DNA of 64,000 nucleotides from Orrella marina (GTDB taxonomy: Bacteria; Pseudomonadota; Gammaproteobacteria; Burkholderiales; Burkholderiaceae_B), in NCBI RefSeq assembly GCF_003058465.1, contig NZ_CP028901.1, positions 2,542,001 through 2,606,000 on the forward strand, read 5' to 3'. This document shows positions 36,553 through 45,832 of the stretch, piece after piece (the first letter of the stretch is position 1; every line of letters begins with the position of its first letter). Position numbers and translations under genes: made by a program. Below the pieces are notes generated by a model. The model had not been told where the DNA came from. It did not search any database and was given only the letters and a program-made list of their open reading frames with translations.

Positions 36553-37419
36553 ATGAACATCGTGACCTGGAATACACAGTGGTGCAAAGGTCTTGACGGG
36601 ATAGTGAGCCCTGAACGGATTATCGCTGGTGCACGCTCGCTACTGGACTTTGATGTGATCTGCCTGCAAGAGATCGCAATCAACTATCAAGGCCTGACCG
36701 GTGATGCCGCACCGAATCAGGCACTGGAAATCGAGGCACTGCTGCCAGGCTACCAAGTCGTATTTGGTGCGGCTGTTGATGAGCAGCCGCTGGGAAAAGA
36801 TGAACGTCAGCAGTTCGGCAACCTGATCGCCAGCCGGCTGCCAATCCTTCAAATTCAGAAGGTTTGCCTGCCGTCTCCGGTTGACCTTGAAGACCCCAAA
36901 CCCGGCATGTCGAGAATCTGCCTGGTTTGCACCCTCCAGGCCACATGGGGCCCTGTGCGGATTATGACGACGCACCTGGAGTATCACAGTCAGCCGCAGC
37001 GTCAGGCGCAGATTAGTGCCATCGCCAACTGGCATGAGATGGCCAGCCTGCAGGCCTTGCATCCAGCCCCTGGACAGCCCGCCGACCTGGACACCCCGTA
37101 TCAGTCAAAGCCTCACACGCTCGACACGATACTTTGTGGTGATTTCAATTTTGAGCCAGACAGCCCGGAGTATCAGATCATCACAGACCCCGCACGAAGC
37201 AACCCGCTGCGTGACGCATGGGCTCACAATCATCCCGACCAGCCTCATCCGCCCACGTTCAGGCTGTACGACGAAACCTACGGTCCAGAACCGGTCAGTT
37301 GTGATTTCTTTTTTGTCAACGAGTCGATTGCCAACAGAGTCAGAAACACCAGGGTCGACACACTCACGCAGGTGTCAGACCATCAGCCCGTGAGCATTGA
37401 ACTCAGTTCGGCAACTTGA
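36553..37419 (+). CDS. Endonuclease/exonuclease/phosphatase (EEP) family protein
   Basis: 288 residues from ATG 36553. EEP motifs are present: the IVTWNTQW Asn, ICLQEIA with the metal Glu, MTTHLEYHS His, LCGDFNFEPDS (Asp and Asn) and QVSDHQPVSIEL (catalytic Asp-His at the end). Fits the DNase I / phosphodiesterase-like superfamily; substrate may be DNA, RNA, inositol phosphates or lipid heads. No signal peptide. Confidence 0.8.
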   Translation: MNIVTWNTQWCKGLDGIVSPERIIAGARSLLDFDVICLQEIAINYQGLTGDAAPNQALEIEALLPGYQVVFGAAVDEQPLGKDERQQFGNLIASRLPILQIQKVCLPSPVDLEDPKPGMSRICLVCTLQATWGPVRIMTTHLEYHSQPQRQAQISAIANWHEMASLQALHPAPGQPADLDTPYQSKPHTLDTILCGDFNFEPDSPEYQIITDPARSNPLRDAWAHNHPDQPHPPTFRLYDETYGPEPVSCDFFFVNESIANRVRNTRVDTLTQVSDHQPVSIELSSAT

Positions 37420-37429
37420 GGTCCACTCG

Positions 37430-38686
37430 TCAGTGACGCCCTGATAGCGCTTGCGCATGGCGAGACTCAAAGAACAACATCAGTGCGTCAGATGCCTGAT
37501 AAATTGGCGCTAGTCCCTGCAACAGAACCTGTGCGCTACGCTGGTACGAAACCCACGGAATGGTCACCTCGGAGCCTGATTCGTAACCCGATACGGTCGC
37601 TTGCAAGACCCCGGCTGGATTTCCGATTCTCACGACGACGGGTTCGTACCCGATCTGGGCGGTCATGGACGATGCGCCCGTTCTTGATCGCTGACTTTGA
37701 GAGACGGTTTCAAAGGCAACCGTACCACCAAGCAGTGCCGCCACCGCCAAACAGCATCCACCGGTCACTGCCATGGACGAATGCGGCGCCTGTGGCGTGA
37801 AATAGCGAACGTGAATATCGCTATCGCCGTCACCGGGACCCACCATACAGATTTTAGGGACGGTTTCACTTTGCGCCAGTTCGGCCTCAGTCATGGGCGC
37901 GCCTGCTGCGGTCTTGAGCCCCATTCTAAGACCTGCCTGCACCCAGATTGATCTCAATCGTGCCATCAATCCGGGATCCGCCTGCAAGCTGGCAACACTC
38001 TCCCTGGCTGTGTACCCAAGATCAGTCGCGCGCACGATCACCATGGGCACAGCCACGTCCACACAACTCACAGGCACATCATCAAAACAGTCCTGACGAT
38101 TGCCAGTGGGGAACAAAGACCCGGTGCGAGCCCCGACCGGATCCCGCAAAACGAGCTCAACGCTCGGGAACCGACCTGGAACGCCAGGAATGGTAGCCAT
38201 CTCGAATGGAGTCGGCATACGCATGTCGGTCAGTTTGCGTGTATTAGTATTCCAGATCCGCAACTGGGTTTCTGGTGTTGCAGGCTCGGCCAGTCCAGTC
38301 TGTAGCAGATAAAGAGGCAGGGCGGCCGACATGTTGCCGCAGTTAACTCCCCAGTCGATTCGCGCGTGATCGGCTGCCAGTTGGGCCAACGTACTGTCAA
38401 AGTCCGCATCTGCGCCTTGGTGATGTTTCATCAAAAATACTTTATTGCTGGTCGGAGCCCCTCTGCCAAGACCCGTCGTCTGTCGGTTCCGCGGTGTCGT
38501 GCCTTCTTGGGGAACGCCCATCAGATGGCGTACAAGTTCCTCGCGCAACGAGACCTCTTGTGGAAGGTGGGCATCCCAGAGAACGATCCCCGTCGACGTG
38601 CCTCCCCGCATATGAAACACCGGCATGGCGGGCAACCCATGCAGAATCTGCGGGTACATGTCCGGAAACAGCGGAAGTCCTCTCAT
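37430..38686 (-). CDS. PrpF/GalD-type isomerase (4-oxalomesaconate tautomerase-like)
   Basis: 418 residues. The PrpF signature FHMRGGTSTGIVLW opens the protein, GRGAPTSNKVFL and WGVNCGNMSAALPLYL provide the active-site Cys region, and MAVTGGCCLAVAALL the second half. Family members catalyse allylic isomerisations: 2-methylaconitate (PrpF) or 4-oxalomesaconate (GalD, gallate/protocatechuate degradation). Length is as expected. The GalD-type function is favoured weakly; no methylcitrate or gallate genes neighbour it. Confidence 0.82.
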   Translation of the reverse strand: MRGLPLFPDMYPQILHGLPAMPVFHMRGGTSTGIVLWDAHLPQEVSLREELVRHLMGVPQEGTTPRNRQTTGLGRGAPTSNKVFLMKHHQGADADFDSTLAQLAADHARIDWGVNCGNMSAALPLYLLQTGLAEPATPETQLRIWNTNTRKLTDMRMPTPFEMATIPGVPGRFPSVELVLRDPVGARTGSLFPTGNRQDCFDDVPVSCVDVAVPMVIVRATDLGYTARESVASLQADPGLMARLRSIWVQAGLRMGLKTAAGAPMTEAELAQSETVPKICMVGPGDGDSDIHVRYFTPQAPHSSMAVTGGCCLAVAALLGGTVAFETVSQSQRSRTGASSMTAQIGYEPVVVRIGNPAGVLQATVSGYESGSEVTIPWVSYQRSAQVLLQGLAPIYQASDALMLFFESRHAQALSGRH

Positions 38687-38833
38687 TGCAATGCCTTTTC
38701 ATTTCATAATCGATCAGTCTGAGACCAGCACACCCTTTGAATGACCAGCGCCCCGGTGTACTCTCGGCTCAAAGCCAGAATGCCCTTCGTCTGACCACAT
38801 CCGTTAACAATCATTTCACAGTAGAGACAGCCC

Positions 38834-39313
38834 ATGCAACCAAGCCACCAGAACAGTTCAATCAACGCTGCAGAAAAGTCTGGCGGTGCGCCACAACGAA
38901 ACGATTACACGTTTTTCGAGCGCATAACGCTACGTTATGCCGATAATGATGCCAATGGCCATGTCAATAATGCGCACTACTACTCTTTCTTTGATACGGG
39001 CGTAGAGGGATATCTACGTCAGCACAATCTGCGCGAGCCGCTGAGCGCAAACGTCCGCACCCTGGTGGTTGCATCGAGCTGCCGCTACTACAGCGAAGTC
39101 TCGTTTCCGGGCAATATCGATATTGCCGTGAGAGTCGCGCGCATCGGTAACTCCAGCATCCACTATGACATCGCCATCTTCAGAGACGATGACAGTGCGC
39201 AAGCGGCCGCGCAAGGGACGTTCACCATTGTGTGCGCCTCAAAGGAAACTGGCCGCCCGGTACCTGTTCCGCAAGCTTTCAGGGATCACCTGCAGCAAGA
39301 AAATCAGGAATAA
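38834..39313 (+). CDS. Hot-dog acyl-CoA thioesterase (4-hydroxybenzoyl-CoA thioesterase type)
   Basis: 159 residues. LRYADNDANGHVNNAHYYSFFDTGVEGYL is the hot-dog helix region with the catalytic Asp and the GHVNN motif (only the core RYADNDANGHVNN is needed for assignment). The later SSCRYYSEVSFPG and QAAAQGTFTIV strands fit. Hydrolyses acyl-CoA thioesters. First of three genes with the acyl-CoA synthetase and hydratase-like gene. Confidence 0.85.
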   Translation: MQPSHQNSSINAAEKSGGAPQRNDYTFFERITLRYADNDANGHVNNAHYYSFFDTGVEGYLRQHNLREPLSANVRTLVVASSCRYYSEVSFPGNIDIAVRVARIGNSSIHYDIAIFRDDDSAQAAAQGTFTIVCASKETGRPVPVPQAFRDHLQQENQE

Positions 39314-39409
39314 CCCCCTCCGTTGGTTGCCGGCAACTGGTCAGGAAGGCGTGTCAAATTCATGAATCAGCGGTAAATTCATCTTAACCATAAAATATCT
39401 GGAGACACC

Positions 39410-41076
39410 ATGAACAAGCAACGCACGATTGCCTGCCTTCCTGCTGATCACATGTATGTGCAGGGGCTCGAGAAGAATCCGGCCAACCATGTTGCACTGT
39501 CGCCGATTTCCTTTCTTGAACGCGCAGCCGACGTGCATCCTGATAAAGTCGCAATCGTTCATGGCAGTTTGCGCCAGACTTGGCTAGAAACCCGACAGCG
39601 ATGCTGCAAGCTGGCTGATGCGCTGCAAAAACGTGGGATCAAGGTGGGTGAAACTGTTGCTGTCATGCTACCCAACACCCCCCAATGGTGGAAGCACACT
39701 TCGGAATCCCCATGGCGGGCGCCATACTCAACACCCTGAATACCCGTCTGGACGCAACGACTCTGGCATTCATGCTCAATCACGGCGAAGCCCAGGCAGT
39801 CATCGTAGACGGCGAATTTGCACACACCATGCAACAGGCACTGGAGATACTGGAACGCGACCATGGGCGCACACCGGTCGTCATCGATGCCATCGATGAA
39901 CTGGCGGGAAGTGACCTTCCTCGTATTGGTAGCCTCACCTACGAAGAACTGCTCGCAGAAGGTGACCCGGGATTCGAGATCTGTCTGCCAGAAGACGAAT
40001 GGCAGTCGATGTGCCTGAATTACACATCCGGCACGACCGGTGATCCCAAAGGGGTGGTTTACAGCCATCGCGGAGCGGCGATCAATGCCATTTCGAACAT
40101 ACTTGAATGGGACATGCCCCACCATCCTGTTTACCTGTGGACACTACCCATGTTCCACTGCAACGGTTGGTGCTTTCCATGGACGATCGCGGCCAGAGCC
40201 GGCACCAACGTCTGCCTGCGAAAGATTGATGCCAAGGCCATCTTCGACCTGATACACGAACACGGCGTGACTCACTACTGCGCCGCACCCATTGTGCACA
40301 ACCTGCTGATCAATGCTCCCGCAGACATGAAGCAAGGCATTCAGAAAGGAGTCAAAGCGATGGTGGCGGGCGCATCCCCTCCTGCGTCCATGATCGAAGG
40401 TATGGAGTCAATGGGATTTGATCTGACCCACACCTACGGACTGACAGAAATTTACGGACCTGCCTCAGTGTGCGTGAAACATGCCGAATGGAATGATCTG
40501 GGCATTTCCGAGCGGGCCAGGCTTAACTCAAGGCAAGGGGTGCGCTACCACCTTCAAGCTGCCATGCAAGTGCTAGACCCTGAGACTATGGAACCCGCGC
40601 CCTGGGATGGCGAGTCTATGGGCGAAATCATGTTTCGCGGCAACATCACCATGAAAGGCTATCTGAAGAACCCGGCCGCAACCGAGAAAGCGTTTGCAGG
40701 TGGCTGGTTCCATACCGGTGATCTTGCCGTTCAATACGACGATGGCTACTGCAAGATCAAGGACCGAAGCAAAGACATCATTATTTCGGGTGGCGAGAAC
40801 ATTTCGTCGATCGAAGTTGAAGACGCACTGTATCGCCACCCTGCAGTACTGGCGGTTGGTGTAGTCGCCAAGCCAGATCCCAAATGGGGTGAAACCCCGT
40901 GCGCGTTTGTCGAGCTCAAACCCGGTGCGACCGTCACCCAAGAGGAGATGATCGAGTTCTGCAAGGAGCACCTGGCCCATTTCAAAGTACCCAGGAAAAT
41001 CGTATTCGGAGAGCTGCCCAAGACGTCTACCGGGAAGATTCAAAAGTTCGAACTTCGCAAGAACGCTGCCGACTAA
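39410..41076 (+). pseudogene. Acyl-CoA synthetase (AMP-binding, DmdB/FadD-like), split by a frameshift
   Basis: Frame 1 runs from ATG 39410 to 39739; the remaining frame from about 39685 to 41076 carries the rest. At the C-run 39678-39683 one extra C turns LPNTP into LPNTPPMVEAHFGIPMAG, the normal family sequence. The second part holds NYTSGTTGDPKGVVYSH, TYGLTEIYGP, GWFHTGDLAV, DRSKDIIISGGENISS and the catalytic Lys in PKTSTGKIQK. Repaired length about 555 residues, similar to 3-methylmercaptopropionyl-CoA ligases and other medium-chain synthetases. All catalytic motifs lie after the break, so the second frame cannot compensate easily. Homopolymer sequencing error is possible. Confidence 0.82.
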
Positions 41077-41107
41077 CGCGAGGCCAAAGACTCAACGGGA
41101 GTATTTG

Positions 41108-41884
41108 ATGACTGATCAACTGATCTTGCGCGACGAGCCGGTTCCAGGCGTTATACGCCTCACACTGAACCGCCCGGATGCGTTCAATTCACTATCCGAA
41201 GAAATGCTTGCAGCGCTGCTGAACGAACTCGCGAGGCTCGCCGAGTCGCCAGATATCAAGGTTGTCATACTCGCCGCTGCGGGAAAAGCTTTCTGTGCCG
41301 GTCACGACCTCAAACAGATGCGTGCGCAGCCTTCCCTTGAGTATTACGAAGGACTATTTGGACAGTGCAGTGAAGTGATGCTGGCCATTCAACGCATTCC
41401 GCAGATTGTGATTGCCCAGGTTCAGGGCATCGCTACGGCCGCAGGATGTCAACTGGTTGCCATGTGTGATCTGGCGGTTTCCAGCAATCAGGCGAGGTTT
41501 GCTGTATCAGGGGTCAATCTGGGTCTTTTCTGTTCCACACCATCGGTTGCCCTCTCGCGCAACCTGTCTCGCAAACAGGCTATGTACATGCTTGTGACCG
41601 GCGAGTTTATCAGCGCCGAACAAGCTCGTGACTGGGGCCTGATCAACGAGGTTTGCGGACCTGAAGAGCTAGAGGACATCACGCTGGATCTGGCCAGAAA
41701 GATCACCCCGAAGCCTGGCGTGGCCCTTGCGCTTGGAAAGCGGTTGTTTTACGAGCAAGTTGAAACCAGTATCCAGCATGCGTACGAACTCGCTGGCAAA
41801 ACCATGGCCTGCAACATGATGGACGAATCAGCGCTCGAAGGTGTTCAGGCCTTCATAGAGAAGCGCAAACCAGACTGGAAATAG
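41108..41884 (+). CDS. Enoyl-CoA hydratase/isomerase family protein (ECHDC3-like)
   Basis: 258 residues from ATG 41108 with GGGAG upstream. Crotonase fold: LNRPDAFNSLSEEM, KAFCAGHDLKQM (oxyanion hole), VQGIATAAGCQLVAMCDLAV and GVNLGLFCSTPSVALSRNL. The two glutamates used by classical hydratases are replaced: Gln115 in GCQLV and Gly135 in SGVNLG, 20 residues apart as in the classical pair. This pattern is shared with the ECHDC3-like branch, whose reaction is unclear. Follows the broken acyl-CoA synthetase after 31 nt; a strong terminator lies just behind. Confidence 0.85.
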   Translation: MTDQLILRDEPVPGVIRLTLNRPDAFNSLSEEMLAALLNELARLAESPDIKVVILAAAGKAFCAGHDLKQMRAQPSLEYYEGLFGQCSEVMLAIQRIPQIVIAQVQGIATAAGCQLVAMCDLAVSSNQARFAVSGVNLGLFCSTPSVALSRNLSRKQAMYMLVTGEFISAEQARDWGLINEVCGPEELEDITLDLARKITPKPGVALALGKRLFYEQVETSIQHAYELAGKTMACNMMDESALEGVQAFIEKRKPDWK

Positions 41885-41903
41885 CAGACTGGGGATAGAA
41901 GAC

Positions 41904-41932
41904 AAACCGCCTGTTTCACAGGCGGTTTTTTT
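41904..41932 (+). terminator. Rho-independent terminator after the hydratase-like gene
   Basis: AAACCGCCTG (41904-41913) pairs with CAGGCGGTTT (41919-41928) over a 5-nt loop and is followed by T's to 41932. Ends the thioesterase-synthetase-hydratase unit and separates it from the Liv operon. Confidence 0.9.
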
Positions 41933-42023
41933 ATTAAGAATGGCTATGGGGACAAACCAGAATAGGGAAAATCCTCAAGCCGACTCTGTATCACTTTGCA
42001 ACAGTTGGCGCTATAAAAGACTT

Positions 42024-42800
42024 ATGGAACATAAAACAGACTTTGTGATCGAAACTCGCGGCCTGACCAAGGAGTTCCTCGGTTTTATAGCCGTCAATGA
42101 CGTCAACCTGAAGGTGAGACGACACACCATTCACGCCATTATTGGCCCAAATGGTGCTGGCAAAAGCACTTGTTTCAACCTCATCACCAAGTTTCTGACG
42201 CCAACCCACGGAGAGATCCTCTTTAACGGCAACGACATCACCCGCCATTCACCCTCGCAGATCGCTCGCGAAGGGGTGGTGAGATCGTTCCAGATCTCGG
42301 CAGTGTTTCCGCACATGACTGTTCTGGAGAATGTTCGGATCGGACTTCAGCGGCGACTTGGAACGTCGTTCCACTTCTGGAAGAGTGACTCCACACTCGA
42401 CATTCTCAACGACCGAGTACTTGACGCACTGGAGCAGGTGGGGCTTGCCGAGTTTGCGCAAGAAGAAGCGGTCAACCTGCCCTATGGAAGAAAACGTGCA
42501 CTCGAGATCGCGACAACGCTGGCGATCAACCCTGAAGTCATGCTCCTTGATGAACCAACTCAAGGCATGGGACATGAAGATGTCGAACGTGTCACCGAGC
42601 TCATCAAGAAAGTGTCTGCCGGTCGTACGGTCATCATGGTTGAACACAACATGAACGTCGTGTCCAACATTGCCGACACTATTTCTGTATTGCAACGCGG
42701 TCAGATGATTGCAGAAGGCAACTATCAAACCGTGTCAAGTAACCCACAGGTCATGGAGGCTTACATGGGCTCGGCAGACGCCGAGTTGCAAGGTCATTAA
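42024..42800 (+). CDS. livG: Branched-chain amino acid-type ABC transporter ATPase
   Basis: 258 residues from ATG 42024 (MEHKTDFVIETRGLTKEF); the frame opens earlier, at 41940, but that start abuts the terminator tail and adds no family sequence. Walker A GPNGAGKST, the LivG insertion region ITKFLTPTHGEILFNG, a modified signature NLPYGRKRALEIA, Walker B VMLLDEPTQGMGHED and switch His in VEHNMNVVS. First gene of a complete livG-F-K-H-M set. Confidence 0.9.
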   Translation: MEHKTDFVIETRGLTKEFLGFIAVNDVNLKVRRHTIHAIIGPNGAGKSTCFNLITKFLTPTHGEILFNGNDITRHSPSQIAREGVVRSFQISAVFPHMTVLENVRIGLQRRLGTSFHFWKSDSTLDILNDRVLDALEQVGLAEFAQEEAVNLPYGRKRALEIATTLAINPEVMLLDEPTQGMGHEDVERVTELIKKVSAGRTVIMVEHNMNVVSNIADTISVLQRGQMIAEGNYQTVSSNPQVMEAYMGSADAELQGH

Positions 42801-42860
42801 GCCCGCAAGCTGCGGCCACAAACACGCCGTTCACACAGGAACAGGAAAGCATAAAGAATT

Positions 42861-43571
42861 ATGACAACAACGCCTGCATTAGAAATTTCTGGCCTGAACG
42901 CCTGGTACGGCGAATCCCATGTTCTTCACGGAGTTGATCTCACAGTTGAGCCCGGTGAAGTGGTCTGCCTTCTGGGACGCAATGGTGCAGGACGAACAAG
43001 CACATTGCGGGCGATTCTGGGACTGACTAGCCGCACCACCGGTACGGTCAGAGTCAATGGCATAGACCTTGGCGACAAGAACACCCACGACATAGCACGG
43101 TTAGGTATTGGCTACTGCCCTGAGGAAAGAGGTATCTTCGCCAGTCTGACATGCGAACAGAACTTGTTGCTCCCACCCGTCGTCGGACAGGGCCAGGCCC
43201 TGACAATCGACGAGATCTATGACATGTTTCCGAACCTCAAAGAGCGGCGCAATAGTCCCGGTGGCCGGCTATCTGGCGGCGAGCAGCAGATGCTGGCCAT
43301 TGCGAGAATATTGCGTACCGGAGCAAACCTGCTGCTGCTTGACGAGATCACGGAAGGTCTTGCACCAGTGATAGTCCAGAAACTGGGAGAAGTGGTTCGC
43401 ACGCTCAAGCAGCGTTCCTTCACCATCGTGCTGGTTGAGCAGAACTTCCGGTTCGCATCCCAACTGGCTGATAGAAATTACGTGATCGAGCACGGAAAAG
43501 TCGTTCTGATGGTCAAGAAAGAAGAGCTCTCACAGAAACAGAAAGAGCTAGAAACACTATTAGGGGTGTGA
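42861..43571 (+). CDS. livF: Branched-chain amino acid-type ABC transporter ATPase
   Basis: 236 residues. Signature RLSGGEQQMLAIARI, Walker B LLLLDEITEGLAP and switch His replaced by Gln in LVEQNFRF, normal for LivF. Walker A is GRNGAGRTS: the otherwise invariant Lys is Arg45. Some LivF proteins of this subgroup may share it, so it need not mean loss of function. Partner of LivG. Confidence 0.9.
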   Translation: MTTTPALEISGLNAWYGESHVLHGVDLTVEPGEVVCLLGRNGAGRTSTLRAILGLTSRTTGTVRVNGIDLGDKNTHDIARLGIGYCPEERGIFASLTCEQNLLLPPVVGQGQALTIDEIYDMFPNLKERRNSPGGRLSGGEQQMLAIARILRTGANLLLLDEITEGLAPVIVQKLGEVVRTLKQRSFTIVLVEQNFRFASQLADRNYVIEHGKVVLMVKKEELSQKQKELETLLGV

Positions 43572-43625
43572 GTTTCATTGCAACTCAATGCGGCATTCAA
43601 TCAATGCAGTCGAGGAGACATCAAT

Positions 43626-44840
43626 ATGAAAAAGACAGTGATTTCACAAGTTGTAGCTGCAGCCACGCTTGCAGCGAGCGGACAGGTGCTGGCACAAACC
43701 ATTTCGGATGATGCAGTCCGGATCGGCGTTCTGACCGACCTGTCCGGTATCTATTCAGCAGTGGAGGGACCTGGAGCAGTTGTCGCTGCAGAAATGGCTG
43801 TCGCCGACTTTGGGGGCAAAGTACTGGGCAAGGATATCATCATCACGACGGCCGACACGCAATCCAAAGCGGATCTGGCAAGCTCCAAGGCCCGGGAGAT
43901 GTTCGAGCGTGACAAGGTAGACATGATTGTCGGTAACGTCTCGACCGCGTCGGCACTGGCGGCTATGGAAGTGGCAGACCAGATGAAAAAAGTGGCACTT
44001 GTGACGGGCGCTGCATCACTGCCTATCACCAATGAACGTTGCAACCCGTACACCGTGCACTGGGTATATGACACGTATGCTCTGGCTCACGGAACCGGTA
44101 AAGCCGTGGTAGAGACCGGCAAGAAAACCTGGTTCTTCGTGACAGCAGACTACGCTTTCGGGCACACCTTGCAACGCGACACATCAGAGGTCGTGCTGGC
44201 ATCGGGCGGCGAGGTTCTCGGAAGCGTTGCACACCCGATTCGCACCACTGACTTTGCGTCATACCTGTTCCAGGCTCAAAGCTCGGGCTCCCAGGTTATC
44301 GCACTTGCAAACGCTGGTGGTGACACAATCGGATCCATCAAACAGGCGGCCGAACTCGGCATCATGGGATCGGACCAGACCGTCGTGCCATTGCTGATGT
44401 TCATCAGTGATATTCAGGCACTTGGCCTTCGCGAGACCCAGGGTATGAACTTCACTGTGGGTTGGTACTGGGATTTTAATGAAAGCAATCGCAAGTTTGC
44501 CGAGCGTTTCATGGAGAAGTTCAAGGGAACCGCACCAACATCAGTCCAGGCTGGCGTCTACTCCGCAACCCTGAACTATCTGAAGGCCATCGAATCCACC
44601 AAAACTGATGACTCCGATGCAGTCATGAAGTACCTGAAGTCAACGCCGATTGACGATGGTCTGTTCAAGGGTGTGATCCGTCCGGACGGCAAGTTCGAGC
44701 ACGATATGTACCTGTTGCAGGTCAAAGCACCGAAAGAGTCCAAGAGCCGCAACGATATCGCATCCGTTGTTCGCGTGATCCCTGCTGACCAGGCCACACT
44801 TCCCTTGTCTCAGTCTCAGTGCAAGCTCGTCAAAGGCTGA
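43626..44840 (+). CDS. Liv-type periplasmic substrate-binding protein
   Basis: 404 residues from ATG 43626, preceded by GAGGAG. Signal peptide MKKTVISQVVAAATLAASG with cleavage near VLA-QTISDD. The mature protein starts with VRIGVLTDLSGIYSAVEGPG, the type-I periplasmic fold of LivJ/LivK and amide/urea-binding proteins. Ligand unknown; the family covers leucine, aromatic acids, urea and short amides. Confidence 0.88.
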   Translation: MKKTVISQVVAAATLAASGQVLAQTISDDAVRIGVLTDLSGIYSAVEGPGAVVAAEMAVADFGGKVLGKDIIITTADTQSKADLASSKAREMFERDKVDMIVGNVSTASALAAMEVADQMKKVALVTGAASLPITNERCNPYTVHWVYDTYALAHGTGKAVVETGKKTWFFVTADYAFGHTLQRDTSEVVLASGGEVLGSVAHPIRTTDFASYLFQAQSSGSQVIALANAGGDTIGSIKQAAELGIMGSDQTVVPLLMFISDIQALGLRETQGMNFTVGWYWDFNESNRKFAERFMEKFKGTAPTSVQAGVYSATLNYLKAIESTKTDDSDAVMKYLKSTPIDDGLFKGVIRPDGKFEHDMYLLQVKAPKESKSRNDIASVVRVIPADQATLPLSQSQCKLVKG

Positions 44841-44907
44841 ATCAGGCGGTCTGAGTGATTGATTCAGGTGATTTCATCTATGTTGGCACGTAGGGTGGAG
44901 AAAGGTC

Positions 44908-45822
44908 ATGTTTGAGTTGCTGGGTGTATCGCCCCAGGCATTTACTGCCCAGTTACTGATCGGGCTTATCAACGGTTCGTTTTACGCGCTGTTGAGTCTG
45001 GGGCTAGCCGTTATCTTCGGACTGCTCAATGTGATCAATTTCACGCATGGCGCACTGTACATGCTGGGCGCGATGCTCGCCTGGATCGGAATGACCCAAG
45101 TAGGCAGCTGGATCGGCATGCCGGAGTTTGAAGTGCCGTATCTGGTCGCCCTGGTTCTGGCTCCACTGATTGTCGGGGCCTTGAGTATGGTGGTGGAGAA
45201 AACCATGCTCAAGCGCCTCTATCATCTAGATCACCTTTATGGTTTGCTGCTCACGTTCGGGATGGCGCTAGTCATTGAAGGTCTTTTCCGGCACTGGTTC
45301 GGCGTACTGGGTAACAGCTATCAAGTACCGGACATGTTCCGCGGTGGCCTCCGAGTCAATCAACTTTACATACCTTGGTACCGCCTTTGGGTTGTCGTGG
45401 TCGCGTTACTCGCGTGCTTTGCAACCTGGTACTTCATAGAAAAAACCAAACTAGGTAGTCTGTTGCGCGCTGGCACAGAGAACCCCCGGCTACTGCAGGC
45501 CCTGGGCGTTAACGTGCCACTCATTGTCACGCTGACCTACGGTGCAGGCTGTGCCCTGGCCGCTTTCGCAGGGGTGCTCGCAGCACCGATCTATCAGGTC
45601 ACTGCGGTCATGGGCTCCGATCTCATCATTGTCGTATTTGCAGTCGTCGTAATCGGAGGTATGGGATCGATTGCCGGATCCATTCTGACAGGATTGGGAC
45701 TTGGTGTTGTGGAGGGACTGACCAAAGTTTTTTATCCAGAGGCATCATCGGTGTCGATTTTTGTCATCATGATCATTGTTCTGCTGCTCAAGCCCGCCGG
45801 GCTTTTTGGAAAAGTTCGCTAA
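44908..45822 (+). CDS. livH: Liv-type ABC permease
   Basis: 304 residues, hydrophobic. LINGSFYALLSLGLAVIFGLLNVINFTHG is the LivH N-terminal signature (core segment NFTHGALYMLGAM), and GMGSIAGSILTGLGLGVVEG near the C terminus is characteristic. A GTGGAGAAAGG ribosome site precedes the ATG. Pairs with LivM. Confidence 0.9.
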   Translation: MFELLGVSPQAFTAQLLIGLINGSFYALLSLGLAVIFGLLNVINFTHGALYMLGAMLAWIGMTQVGSWIGMPEFEVPYLVALVLAPLIVGALSMVVEKTMLKRLYHLDHLYGLLLTFGMALVIEGLFRHWFGVLGNSYQVPDMFRGGLRVNQLYIPWYRLWVVVVALLACFATWYFIEKTKLGSLLRAGTENPRLLQALGVNVPLIVTLTYGAGCALAAFAGVLAAPIYQVTAVMGSDLIIVVFAVVVIGGMGSIAGSILTGLGLGVVEGLTKVFYPEASSVSIFVIMIIVLLLKPAGLFGKVR

Positions 45823-45832
45823 AGGGCCCGCC

